Positions 21,481-32,460 are shown, counted from the first letter of the stretch. The stretch is DNA of 64,000 nt from Plotosus lineatus (GCA_024760905.1 CM045733.1:19827501-19891500); one strand, 5' to 3'. Notes: generated from the letters alone by a model not told the origin. Numbers and translations are program-made.

Positions 21481-22567
21481 TTCTTTTTCTTTCGGCTGTT
21501 CCCTTCAGGGGTCGCCACAGCAAATGATCTGTCTCCATCTCTCCCTATCCTCTGCATCTTCTACTCTTACTCCAACGACCTTCATGTCTGCCTTCACTAC
21601 ATCCATAAATCTTCTCTTTGGTCTTCCTCTGGGCCTTTTGCCTGGTAGTTCCAACCTCAGCATCCTACGACCAATATACTCACTATCCCTCCTCTGTACA
21701 TGTCCAAACCATCTCCATCCAAGCCATCCTCATTACTCCCAAAGAGAACCTCAACATTTTCATCTCTGCTACCTCCAACTCTGCCTCCTGTCTTTTCCCC
21801 AGGGCCACTGTTTCTAAACCATACAACATCGCTGGCCTCATCACCGTCTTGTACACTTTTCCCTTCATTCTTGCCGATACTCTCCTATCACACATCACAC
21901 CGGACACTTTTCTCCATCCATTCCAACCTGCCAGCACGCGCTTCTTCACCTCTTTTGCACACTCTCCATTGCTCTGGATTGTTGAGCCTAAGTACTTAAA
22001 ATCCTCCACGTTCTTTATCTCTGCCCCCTGTAACCTCACCGTTCCTCTTGGGTCCTTGTCGTTCCCACACACACACATGTATTCTGTCTTACTGAGACTA
22101 ACCTTCATTCCCCTCCTTTCCAGGGCATACCTCCACCTCTCTAGATTTTCCTCCACTTGTTCTCTGCTCTCACTACAGATCACGATGTCATCTGCAAACA
22201 TCATAGTCCATGGAGATTCTTGTCTAACCTCGTCTGTCAGCCTGTCCATCACCATAGCAAACAAGAAGGGGCTCAGAGCTGACCCTTGATGCAGTCCCAC
22301 CTCCACCTTGAACTCTTCTGTCACACCGACAACACACCTCACCACTGTCTTACATCTCTCATACATGTCCTGCACCACTCTAACATACTTCTCTGCCACT
22401 CCAGACTTCCTCATACAATACCACAGTTCTTCTCTCGGCACCCTGTCATATGCTTTCTCCAGATCCACAAAGGCACAAAGCAGCTCCTTCTGACCTTCTC
22501 TGTACTTCTCTATTAACATCCTCAAAGCGAACACTGCATCTGTGGTGCTCTTTCTTGGCATGAAACC
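21481..22567 (-). mobile_element. RTE-like LINE, 5'-truncated
   Basis: Longest copy of the RTE-like LINE in the window. Its 3' end (left edge here) reads, on the minus strand, gctgtggcgacccctgaagg then gaacagccgaaagaaaaaga, followed by a TA microsatellite. Its 5' edge at 22567 is abrupt, next to atatatat. An internal deletion of roughly 40-50 codons lies near 21710, just after the RT, compared with the copy at 13519. Confidence 0.9.
21683..22567 (-). pseudogene. Reverse transcriptase domain of RTE-like LINE
   Basis: This enzyme class copies LINE RNA into DNA at a nicked target. The frame is open for about 290 codons, from GFMPRKSTTDAVFALR to MKMLRFSLGV. Numbered from the upstream ATG at 22678, motif A FVDLEKAYD is at residues 70-78, motif B QGSALSP at 131-137, the catalytic FADD at 161-164, and the downstream FKYLGSTIQSNGE at 227-239. 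The endonuclease and N-terminal RT portions are missing (5' truncation). The first 37 residues of the open frame come from flanking DNA and are not part of the gene. After LGVMRMAW an internal deletion shifts the frame and it soon stops. The intact RT suggests a fairly recent insertion compared with the other LINEs here. It resembles fish RTE-type LINEs, but the exact clade is not proven. Confidence 0.9.
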
Positions 22568-22574
22568 ATATATA

Positions 22575-22911
22575 TATATGCTGGTTAATATATTGATTAT
22601 CGGTGCATTTTTTAGCATCAATATCATTGATAACATCAACCAATAGTGGAAGTCCGAGTTCAACAAATGCACAGACATGGAATTTTAGATGTGTACGTAT
22701 ACTGACAGTGATGTATACACTGGACTCGTGAAAAAATAATATTTTATAATCAGCTACAGGGATTTTTTTATTATTTTTATTTTTTCTGCAATACTACAAG
22801 AAATTCGTGCACAGTCATGAAACCTGTCAGTTTCCCCTATCAACCTTCTCCCTCAATGCCATCCTGTGCCCAACATGACATCAGAATGAATCAAAAGTAC
22901 TAACCTCACAT
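22575..22911. other. Gene-free stretch
   Basis: AT-rich, nothing recognised. Confidence 0.3.
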
Positions 22912-23214
22912 GCTTTTACTCACTCACTCATTTAACCACTTAAATCTAATAGGGCAACTGCCAACCAACAATGGAGAAAATCAAGGTGTACCCTGAACAG
23001 CTTGCCAGACCATCGCAGGGGAACACACACCTTTTAAACACTCACACCTAGGGGTGGTTGATAGCAGTCAAGAAGCATAATGTGCATATCTTTGATCTGA
23101 AGAAACTCACATAAGCACAAAGAGAAGACACACAGGAACGCCCAAACCCACAACCCAGAACCTTCTTGCTATGAGTCAGACATGCTAACCATAGCACCGC
23201 CATGCTGCCCCAAC
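22912..23214 (-). repeat. SINE2 copy, diverged
   Basis: Minus-strand copy starting with CACTCACTCATTT in place of GAATG, then 'gaacagcttgccagaccatc', and ending in the head complement 'agtcagacatgctaaccata'. Confidence 0.6.
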
Positions 23215-23224
23215 ATCACACGGT

Positions 23225-23786
23225 AATATTAAAATTATCCACTAATCAAGACATTTACACATTCAGAGCACCTTACATTCATTACTTTTATACAACTGAG
23301 CAATTATGGGTTTAGTTCCTTTTTCAAGAGCCCGCTTCTTCTTCTTTTTCTTTCGGCTGTTCCCTTTTTCCGGGGTCGCCATAGCGAATCATCACATATT
23401 TGATTTGGCATGTAGTTTTTACGTCGGATGCCCTAACTGACACAACCCTTTAGCAAAGGGCAGAAACACGCTGACGGTTTTGCAGCTACTCTTTACAAAA
23501 GTCAGCAATGGTTCTTTTACATGAACCTCTCACCATAGACAGTGACAGACATGGCCGGCCTTTGATAACCCAGCTAGCTGCACTGGGTGGACAGTGACAA
23601 CCTTGTGGAGAGTGGGACTCGAACCCCCGACCCTAGGATCAGTTATCCAGCGCCTTTTACCACTAGGTCACCGCCACCAGGTTTTTCAAGAGCCGAACAG
23701 TGGTCAGTTGGTGATACCGGAGCTTGAAATTTGAACCATCGGTAAGCCAGGAACTTGACCAATGAGATGCTACTGCCCTTTCAAAA
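23225..23786 (-). repeat. SINE4 copy interrupted by SINE1b
   Basis: Minus-strand copy of the SINE also seen at 41346 and 56990: 'acaactgagcaattatgggt' and 'caagagccgaacagtgg', ending in a tRNA-like head complement near 23786. It is split at 23333 by a SINE1b. Confidence 0.65.
23333..23681 (-). repeat. SINE1b copy (RTE-tailed)
   Basis: tttttcaagagcc at 23320-23332 and 23682-23694 is an exact 13-bp target duplication, so both borders are certain. Reading the minus strand: head (ggtgacctagtggtaaaagg, gggttcgagtcccactctcc), shared body, then the tail gacgtaaaaac, gattcgctatggcgacccc and gggaacagccgaaagaaaaa, ending in AAG repeats. The tail matches the LINE 3' end at 21481. Confidence 0.93.
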
Positions 23787-23794
23787 ATGCAAAA

Positions 23795-25127
23795 AAAAAA
23801 AGAAAAAGAAAAATACTATAAAGAAAATAACATTATTTCAACAAACATAGGTGTTTCATGGTGGACGTTTCCTTTCGTAAAATAATATAAGATTAAAAAC
23901 AGAAGCCCTGAGCTAGCAGCATGTCTTTAGATTTAATCTGGTTTTCAGCTCTGGAGCTCATCAATCAGTAAATAACAGCACACTTTGGGAGAAAGTACTG
24001 GAAAGCGATGCTGAATCCTGAAAATAAAGATAAAAAAATGAAGAGCATTCCACGAAAACTTTTATCAGCCTTGTACTGTACTTTGCAGCACATTAATAAT
24101 TGTAAGTAAAAAATAAATGCTGCTAAATTTGCCATTGCATAAACCCATCATTCGGTGTTTTTTTCATGGAAAAGCTAATTTGCACGTCAGGGGTGTGACA
24201 AAGCATGCTCAGCTTTCATCACTGCATATCCTAGCTTAAAAAAAAAAAAAAAAAAAAAAAAAAACGCGGGCAGTAGGAGTCCAAAGCTCCTGATTAGAAT
24301 TTATAAGCAGTTTTAATGCAATGTGTAAAGCATTTAAACAAACATTATGAATATTTCACTACCCATAAAACCTCCCCTTTGATGCGCCCAAAGCTGATTC
24401 CACAACCATACGCAAGCCGCAACATCTTGTTAACTAATTGACTGTGACGGTTTGCTAAACACACACAAATGCGCTACATGTTGCTCTGAACCTGTTCACG
24501 CAGCATCCACAACAGATGATGGCTTCGCTGGATTTCAGCCTCCAAGGCCCGAGCAAACAGCTTGCAGATTTCGCTAAGCTTTTTAACATGCTCGCATCCA
24601 TAATGTGCGCTTGCACAGGGAGACCTGTGCCAGTGAGAGAGACACGAGGAAAGGGAAGCAGGCATGGTTTAGCAATTAGTGCTGCCATATCTTTTTGCAG
24701 CCAGCAAAACTCTGAGAAAATAATGCATGAGGAGAGTGTGAGAGGCCCTCTCGGTTAGAGTCGACACAAAGCGCAGACCAGAGCGGCTGCATCGCTCGCT
24801 GTTCGGTCCTACACAGCCTTTTGAAGTGGATGTGCTGGTGAACCTGCTGAAAGAAATCACTCCCTCTGAGCCAGAAACAAACACACACACACACACACAC
24901 ACTTCACTTACAATTCCATTTTATGTGATGCTTGTACTGTATAAAGAGGCTACAGTACATTGCATAAATATTCACCTCTTGAACCTTTCCACAATAGGGT
25001 TCCTAACCAGGAGATGAAATTTTATTGGGATTGTACTGCTTACAATTAATTTACACTAAATAGCCGTTAATGCCTAACCTGGAGAAATCACTACCGTCTG
25101 CAGACTGACTATTTTAGACGAGTAACG
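23795..25127. other. Gene-free stretch
   Basis: Mostly unique sequence with a poly-A run (24239-24264) and a short CA repeat (24880-24901). 24440-24760 is balanced in composition and non-repetitive. No exon could be defended. Confidence 0.25.
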
Positions 25128-25389
25128 GGCTACCTACACTTGGGCTCATGGTCGAGAAGTTATGGGTCCAAATCTCCTATAGACTCCTCTTCGTGATTAA
25201 CCCCCTGGGCACGATCTTAACCACAAGTGTGCCTATGTCCATTCAGCAGTATAAATGGGTAACGATACAACTCCTGGGAAGTTAACCAGTGATGATCTAT
25301 AAAGAGGAGGAGAAGTTGAATTGTTGGTTGCTTCACGCAACAGAAACCTAAGCTCCAGCATGATGAGCCGGTAGGTTTTAACTTTACCC
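25128..25389 (+). repeat. SINE3 copy, highly diverged
   Basis: Recognisable from 'ctcatggtcgagaagttatg', 'accacaagtgtgcctatgtc', 'cagcagtataaatgggtaac' and the 3' end 'gcttcacgcaacagaaacct...gatgagccgg'. It is much more diverged than other copies. Confidence 0.7.
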
Positions 25390-25439
25390 TACCACTCTCA
25401 GGTGATATTGGTAGAACTTGTCATTCAGGTAGCATTGGT

Positions 25440-25516
25440 AAGGTAAAATTAAAACATACTGGCTGATCATACTGGAGCTTAGGTTTCTGTTGTGTGAAGC
25501 AACCAATAATTCAACA
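25440..25516 (-). repeat. Inverted copy of the SINE3 3' end
   Basis: Near-complement of 25314-25388: 'ctggagcttaggtttctgtt' here against 'aacagaaacctaagctccag' there. The two arms of about 75 bp are separated by about 50 bp, giving a potential hairpin. It does not continue into a full SINE3. Confidence 0.8.
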
Positions 25517-25519
25517 TCG

Positions 25520-25966
25520 TCCGTGGCTGGAAGCCAATAGCTGAAGCCTTAGGGACACTCGTCAATCATAGGCATGTGTGAGCTCAGGCATGTGAACCGG
25601 TGTTAGCAGTATCCTCTGTGGGTGTTACACCACCCCTGAAAATGCACGAGGAACACTTTATAAAATCAATAAAAAAAAAAAAAAAAAAAAAAACATGGTT
25701 GGCTGGCATGATTCTCCTTCCTGGATGGTAGGTGTCATTTGATAGGCAACTAGGCTCTTCAACGTGTAAGAATTATAAGACTAAATTATAGAGAAAAATA
25801 AAATATTCTCATTTAATTAGTAGAACTGTTATTCATTTTGAAGTTCAGAAAGCTAACAATATGTAATTTGTTTTTGCAAGTTTGCAAAAAAACCCGAGTG
25901 CTCAGCTAATATTAGCATGAATGTTCATTTCTATTAATAAGTATTTTCTTGGCTTCGTAGTATTTC
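25520..25966. other. Gene-free stretch
   Basis: Contains a poly-A run at 25671-25693 and nothing else recognised. Confidence 0.3.
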
Positions 25967-25967
25967 A

Positions 25968-26588
25968 TGCAGTACTGTGTAAAAGTCTCAGTCACAGTAA
26001 TTTATTTTTACCAGGGATCTATCTGGTGGGGCGAGTGCCGTAGTGGTTAGGGTGCTGCGCTCATGATCGGGAGGTTGTGTGTTCGAATCCCAGTTAGACC
26101 CCCACTATGCTAAGACCCCTGGGCAAGATCTTAACCATAAATGTGCCTCTGTTCACCCAGCAGTATAAATGGGTACCAGTAAAATATTCTGGGAAAGTAA
26201 CCTGCGATGGACTAGCGTCCCATCCAGGAGGAATTGAACTCCTGGTAGCTTCTCACTATGTAAACCAGGAATAAACACCAGCCTGATAAGCCACTTGGCT
26301 CGGGTGTAAAAAGCCCAACAGACTACCTACCTACCTAGAAATCTATCTATTTATAAATAGGTAAAGTTTCCCAGCACAAATTTAGATGTTACAAAAAAAA
26401 TAATAATTCTTTGAATGTCCGCAGAGACATAAACACATAATGACGGCTGCTGGGCTTTACATGTAAATAAAAAAGCAAGTGTGACAGTCAAAATCTCCAG
26501 GAGAACTGGGTCTGGTTCTGCAAGATGCTCACTGAGTCTTACAGCTTGTTAGCCTGTAAAACTGAGCAAACTGTACCTGACACTACTG
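25968..26588 (+). mobile_element. Diverged DNA-transposon-like repeat, interrupted by SINE3
   Basis: Starts cagtactgtgtaaaagtctc. After the SINE3 insertion it resumes at about 26334, and from 26428 (acataaacacataatgacgg, aatctccaggagaactgggt, gtaaaactgagcaaactgta) resembles 60960-61110 in the same order. Looks like a non-autonomous Tc1/mariner-type family, but no terminal repeats are confirmed. Confidence 0.4.
26020..26330 (+). repeat. SINE3 copy
   Basis: Plus-strand copy: gtagtggttagggtgctgcg, gatcgggaggttgtgtgttc, cagcagtataaatgggtacc, to 'ggctcgggtgtaaaaagccc'. atctatct lies near both ends (26008 and 26340), a possible target duplication. Confidence 0.88.
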
Positions 26589-26590
26589 TA

Positions 26591-27010
26591 CAGTGGTACC
26601 TCACCTTAAGAATGTCTCACCAAACGAAAAATGCAGGTTACGAAAAGCATTTTCCTAAAATTTTCAGGAGTTTTGTAAAGAAGAATGGGCCAAGATTAGT
26701 CCTGATCGATGTGCCAGACTGATCTGCAGCTACAGGAAGCGTCTGGTTGAAGTTATTGCTGCCAAAGGGGGGGGGGGGCACAAAATATTAAATATGATGG
26801 TTCAGTTACTTATTCCTCCCCCTTATGTCATTGTTTGCATGCTATCCTCATTAAAATATGAAAACCTATAAATGTTTGGATGGTTTTAGTTAAAGCAGAC
26901 AGTGTTTTTTCATCTGTGTGATTTTGACAAAGATCAGATCACATTTGATGGTGATTTTATGCAGAAATGTGAGGAATTCCAAAAGGTTCAGATACTTTTT
27001 GATACCAGTG
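26591..27010 (+). mobile_element. Hybrid element: Tigger-like left end, Tc1-like right end
   Basis: TA flanks both sides (26589-26590, 27011-27012). The left 77 bp (cagtggtacctcacc... acgaaaagcattttcctaaa) match the Tigger element at 37921. From about 26668 the sequence is the 3' part of the Tc1-like element at 44249, including its terminal repeat ending gataccagtg. Both families end in CAGTGGTA-like termini. Confidence 0.75.
26668..26775 (+). pseudogene. C-terminal fragment of Tc1-like transposase
   Basis: The plus strand encodes FCKEEWAKISPDRCARLICS and YRKRLVEVIAA, the same C-terminus as in the element at 44249-45865 on the minus strand. It ends at a G run replacing the last codons. No catalytic residues are included. 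Confidence 0.88.
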
Positions 27011-27012
27011 TA

Positions 27013-28322
27013 TAAGTATTATCCATGAGATTGGTGCACTTAGTGTAATTCCTGGAACACTATCAAAACAAGTCTGGGTCAGTGTAATAGAAAAGTGTCA
27101 ATGGGTTAGAGGTTTAAAAAAATTCTGAAACTTAAAAGACTGAGAACATTAATCTGAGAAAAGCCAGTGACCAGCTAAAGAGTAATGAAGTAAAACAAAA
27201 CAAAATGTGAAAAACAAACAGTTACATAATCCCTGCAAACATTCAGAGCACTTGATTGGTTTTGAAGTTACCACTGTCCAGAACAAATCCTAATAATAAT
27301 AATTATATATATCTAGATGTGCCAAGACGACATAAAAAAAATCAGGATTGATCCCTGGTGTAAAACTGAGCAGTGGCAGGAGCATCTGCCGGAAGTACAG
27401 CCTACTGAACTCGGCCGTGCTGCAGTGGCAGAAATCACTGACTGAATCCGAAAGTCTAGGTGGAGACTTTGCATTGCATCTGCACTCACCAGCTCCCCAT
27501 AGTGTCCCCTTCGAACATGAACACTACCTGCCCGGAACTTTGCAAGCGTGTGTGGGCCTACTTTTCCTCCAGAGGTCACCTCACCTCCATCTGCCAAGTG
27601 TTTGCAAAAGCCACACACCTTCCTATACCTAGCCTGCAATAACATTACTATTGTGCTGCAAATGCAGCCGAACAAATCAAAACGCTGGTAATTTTCCTCT
27701 CTGCATATCTGCTGTAAACGCCTGTGTCCCGTGCCGTAGGGAAAAGAAGCGTGTTGAGATAATAGCCGTCAACTTTGGAGGACGGTGCTATTTTTACACC
27801 CCGTCCTGGAGGAATCACCCCCAGCAGACATTTTCAGCCAGTCGTTTCATATTTAAAGTATTCAAAAGCAGGATTTGTCACATTCACAGCAGGAAAGCCG
27901 GTCTGATGAAAACAGAGTCTGTTTAATGCAATGTGTATCAATTCTTTCTCCCACAACAGCTAGGCATATCAAAAGCCCCATATAATCAAGGGATTTCTTC
28001 CACACAAGCACACTAGCAATCCTGCCTGGCACCCAACACTGACAGTCCCAGAGCTGGGTTGAGCTCTTGTTATTTCAGTCTGTTTGTTGTGCCGGCATGT
28101 GTTTACACCACACAGGCCTTGTTTCCTCCCTGTGAGTGCTGAAGGCTGATGAATAAGTAACAGTGTGTCTCCATGTGGCCAGCGTTCTCTTCATCCTCCA
28201 GTTCTCTGGCTTCCACACAGGCAGCAAGCTTTTGGCACCAATCTCAGAGGGTCTGGGACAAACACACCACGGAGACAGAGGGGAAAACAGCTCTTTATCC
28301 AGAACTTCAGTGGGAATATGTA

Positions 28323-28325
<3 letters not shown>
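27013..28325. other. Gene-free, mostly unique sequence
   Basis: No repeat family. 27320-27680 has overlapping short open frames on both strands with no domain features. Codon use and length do not argue for an exon. Confidence 0.25.
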
Positions 28326-28364
<39 letters not shown>

Positions 28365-28378
28365 GAATAGTGAGCGAG

Positions 28379-28426
<48 letters not shown>
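28326..28426. repeat. Interrupted (GA)n microsatellite
   Basis: Two GA blocks separated by aaagggaatagtgagc. Confidence 0.97.
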
Positions 28427-28429
<3 letters not shown>

Positions 28430-28899
28430 GTGTGTATGCTGGGGCTCGAGTGTAACAGGAAAGAGAATGCATTATGGAAGTGTCAACTCTCATGAGGAAA
28501 CAGTCCGGTGCCTGAGGAGGAACTTATTAACCCACAGTCTGCTAATTAAACGACTGAGTCAAACGCCTCTTCATTTCCTATAACAGCAAACCAGGCAGAT
28601 GTAAATATTAACAGAGGGGTGGGGGCTACGGGACCGGAGCATCTTCAACCACCGCTAACTGCTGGCGCTGTCAGTTTATTTACACTTTATAACAATACAA
28701 TTAGAAAACAGGAAGCATCTGTCTCTATTTGCTGCAGGCTGTGCATTGCATGTTTGGTGTGTTTGTAGAACACAGCGCACTAATACGCCGTGATTTATAC
28801 CCCGCACGTGACGACTTCTCTTTTTTCCTTTTTTTGTCTAAGAACATGCTCTCCTAATCACATTGAAGCATAAAATCTAAAGCACTAAACAATAGCTTT

Positions 28900-29370
28900 A
28901 AATCTTTAATACAGCTTGCTGTGAGAGTCACGACTCGGTAATAGGGTGTAATGCCTTTTGTCGCCAAAATGAGAGGAATCCGGATCGTTTGTAAAAACAA
29001 TGCATCAATTAAGCAATTAGCTGTGAACAAACTGGGCAGCTATCCAAACCACCCAATAAGGCACAGTGCCAAGGGGCTTGTAGCATTCATTATGAACATC
29101 ACAGAGCAGAGGGTTGCCTTTCATTCACAGACTGTAGGCATTTGTCTCCCAGCAAGGAGATGTTTTGTTCCACCAGATGTGCTTTTAACAAGGCCACATG
29201 GTCGGTCAAGGCTGGCATCGATGGAGGGGACACTGTGGCCTCTTCGCTGAATCAGATTAATTAAGTCATCAAAGCAACCCAGTCGCAGTCGGGCTTAATT
29301 GTGGTAATTGAGGTTAATAAGGTGCCATTAAGCATTGATCACAAGTATTGTCTCAATGAAGCTGCAAATT
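28900..29370. other. Unique block, possible conserved non-coding element
   Basis: Non-repetitive and rich in ATTA/TAAT cores (caattaagcaattag, gattaattaagtcatcaa, cttaattgtggtaattgagg). A 99-codon open frame at 28951-29250 shows no motif I recognise, and its sequence looks regulatory rather than coding. Function is not established. Confidence 0.25.
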
Positions 29371-30025
29371 GGGTTTGGTTAAACTCCCATAGAGAAAAAC
29401 TCCAACTTGTTCGCAGGGTAAACCCCTCCCCCACCCACCCACCCACCCACCCCTCAGAGCAAGCTCAACGTTCTCAGTAAACATGAAAAAAATTCCAAAG
29501 AACATCATGAAACGGTGCCTGCGATATTACACGTAGAAACCCTCCTTACCTGGTCTACTGACTTCTGTTTATAGATGCTTTCTTACAAACTCCGCAGTTT
29601 CTATTCACAGTTATGTCTTGTACTGTGTATAATTAAATTTATTTCAGTTTCACTTGATACTACTGAAAAATGTAGAAAATTTCAAGGAGACTGACTGCTT
29701 CAGCAGGGCATTTACTCCAGTCTGTGTAATCTGTAGCCTATGTAGGAAGAACGACTCTGAGATGGTACTGCACGGAGCCGATACTTTCAGTCAAAGCCAA
29801 AAACTACAATTATAATAAAGTTGCATATGCTAATGTTTTGTTGAACCTCCTGTAGCCATGACTACAGTGCATTATCAACATGGCATTTTTTAAATAAATT
29901 AAGAAACATCCAGAGTTGAGCTCATTTTTGACTGACATCTTGAACTAATGATGGGAAATATCTGCCTACTCCATAAAGCCGTGTCCAGAACAAAGTCTTT
30001 CACTCGAGTTACGCTCAGAACTCTG
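29371..30025. other. Gene-free stretch
   Basis: Contains a short CCCA tandem at 29430-29452. Nothing else recognised. Confidence 0.3.
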
Positions 30026-30868
30026 AGGGCTCCCAAGTGGCGCATCAACAATATGTGTGACTGTTAATCCAGAGAATGCAAGTTCGAATACAGGTTAATG
30101 CCACAGCCGTCCATGAACGGAAGTTAATGGGAGCCAATTGGTTGCGCTCTCACAAGATGAAGGGAGGGAGGGAATACACTCACAGCGATTACCAGCCAAT
30201 CATGGGCAATGCTTTTGTCCCTCCCTGGTTGGTGGTGGATGTGTGATAGGGAAGGTAATACCCCATTTCACTGGAGCGTAGCTGACTTGCGGAAGCAAAA
30301 CCGTAGTCATCCTACAACCTTCCTCAGTCATTCCGTCATCTTTCGTATTCTTCCGTACGATTCCGAAGGTATTCCTCCTCTTCTGTCAGGCCAAAATTTT
30401 TCATTCCTCAGTCATTCGTCAGTCATTCCGTGTTGAACGTGAACATTCCGCCTTCATTCCGCCTGTTCCGAGATCATTCCGTGGGTCTAAAAAGCAGTAG
30501 TACCGCGGTCGTTCCGCAAACATTCCGTCCTTTCCATGAATGTTCCGTGAATTATCCGAAGGTCTTCCTTTGCTGTCCGCCCTGGTTCCGATGGCAATCC
30601 GAGCGCTTTTATGCATGTATTCCAACATTGCACCACGGTCTTTCCGTGTCCTTTCCGAACACTTTGTGATCGTTCCAAAGGTGCAATTTTCCGTAGGTTT
30701 TTGACCCATTTTCCTTGTAAAAATGCTGAAGCTCCTCCGTAGAGTGCATTCTGCGCCTTTCCGCCATGATCCTTGCATTCTGCACTCCAGTGAAATGGGG
30801 GTATAACATCTGGTGGGTGGGAATTAGACATTACTAAAAGTTAGGGAGAAAATGGGGGGGGGGGGGGT
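30026..30868 (+). repeat. SINE5 copy interrupted by MITE-B
   Basis: tRNA-like head gggctcccaagtggcgcatc and gcaagttcgaatacaggtt, body to gggaaggtaata at 30260, then a MITE-B insertion to 30801, and resumption with ggtgggtgggaattagacat ... gggagaaaatgggg. Confidence 0.75.
30261..30801. mobile_element. MITE-B copy 2 (TTCCG-phased element)
   Basis: Ends ccccatttcactgga and tccagtgaaatgggg, TA flanks (30259-30260, 30802-30803). The 541-bp interior has about two dozen TTCCG or one-off words, many 10 or 11 bp apart (for example across 30330-30375). No open frame with a domain. Inserted into SINE5, so younger than that SINE copy. Confidence 0.85.
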
Positions 30869-31190
30869 TTAAAAGATCACTGATCCTAAGGTTTGGGGTT
30901 CAAGCCCCACTCTCAATGGGTTATCACTGTCTCTCCAGTACTGCTATGTGGGTTATCAAAGGCCGGCCATGTCTCTCACTGTTTATAGTGTGAGGTTCAT
31001 GTAAAAGAACCATCGCTGACTTTCAACAAGAGTAGCTGCAAAGCCATCAGCATGTTTCTGCTCTGCGATGGCCTGGTGAGCTGTCCAGGGTGTACTCTGC
31101 CCTTGCCCAGAGTCAACTGGAATGGACGCCAGCCTCCCCGAATCCCTAATGAGGATTAAGCAGTAACAGAAAATGAACGCTGAACGTGGG
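30869..31190 (+). repeat. SINE1a copy, head-truncated
   Basis: Starts inside the head (gatcactgatcctaaggttt), has the B-box region gggttcaagccccactc, body, then tail gatggcctggtgagctgtcc to gaggattaagcagtaacaga and AAATGAACGCTGAAC. Confidence 0.85.
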
Positions 31191-31330
31191 TACAATTAGG
31201 TCGTCAGCTGACTTCATTTTATTGCCACTTAATGTTGCTGAGCCTCGACCTGACCAACTGAAGTTACAATGCCATAGAGATTACATGCTGTAATCAAGGC
31301 TAAAGGGGGTCCAACAAAATATTAGTGCAT

Positions 31331-31380
<50 letters not shown>

Positions 31381-32459
31381 TTTGATCAGGCAGTATGCTT
31401 CATGGGCTCATGAAAAACAGCATTTTTTTAAATAGGAAGTCGTAATTCTTGCCCAAGAGGTCAATTTAAACATGCTTTTCTTCAACGATCCAGCATGTTC
31501 CTTAAACGGTATTTCCAACACCGCGGCAGGAAAGCAGCTTGACAGTGCTTCCCCTGCTTATGAATGGACTTTGCATCTGGCTAATTTCAGCCGTGCACAT
31601 CCACTGCCTGCACATCATCCAAACTTAATGTGGAGCTGGAGTAGGTACAAGAGTCAGAGAAAACAGAGTAGAGGAGAAGCTTGATGGCTGACGTCACAAC
31701 TATAACAGCACTACAGAGAAAACCACGGCGCAAGCAATTTCAGCTTTCGCTCTTAATTCCTCTATTACAGCTCATCTGGAGCAGCTATTACAATCCTTTA
31801 GGTTTTTAGATTAGTTCCTTTGGCTTTAATGCACCAAACAGATCTGCATTAAAATAAAGCTCCCTGTTCATGCTCAACTTAAATGTTTGGAGTTTTTTTT
31901 TTTTTTTCTTCTTCTTCTACAGATTACTCGAGGCAGGAGCTGTGGTGTGCTTTAAATAAGATGACATACATACTCGAAGGAACTGTCAAACAAATCTGGT
32001 TGCCAGACTTTCCACGGCTCACTACTACAGCATGATCTGTTTCGCCAAGAGCTTCTGCATCTGGACTCAATCTTTGTCTAAAGTCATCTTTTAGATATCG
32101 TCTCTCCCTCTCTCTCTCTCTCTGACTGTGGATGTGGATTTGAGAGCACATCCTGAAACGACACATACTATACAGTAAGACACTATACGAACCATTTGAA
32201 GTAATATTTCACTTCTCTTAAAAAGTGCCATGGCCCATGCTCCACTGTGCTCGTACACACATGGACTGGCCGGGTCAGTGGTCGGGGGGGGAACAGAGTT
32301 GGACAGACAGTGTTTCAATTATTTAAAGTCAGCGATGGTGATGCTTCCGGTGATGCAGTGGAATCCTGTCAACCACTTGCTCATGGCTGGCCACAACACT
32401 AGGTCCAACTCTGCATACCACTTCACACTGCACCCCTATAGGCTGGAGTTTCTCCCCCG

Positions 32460-32460
<1 letters not shown>
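31191..32460. other. Gene-free stretch
   Basis: Contains an ATT microsatellite (31335-31381) and a CT run (32100-32122). The rest is unique. No exon seen. Confidence 0.25.

Noticed and set aside
21618..22289. 223-codon plus-strand open frame
   Set aside because: It is antisense to the reverse transcriptase frame on the minus strand, which carries the real conserved motifs.
28951..29250. 99-codon open frame starting ATGCCTTTTGTCGCC as a possible host exon
   Set aside because: No domain or motif, no splice-site or neighbouring-exon support, and composition looks regulatory.
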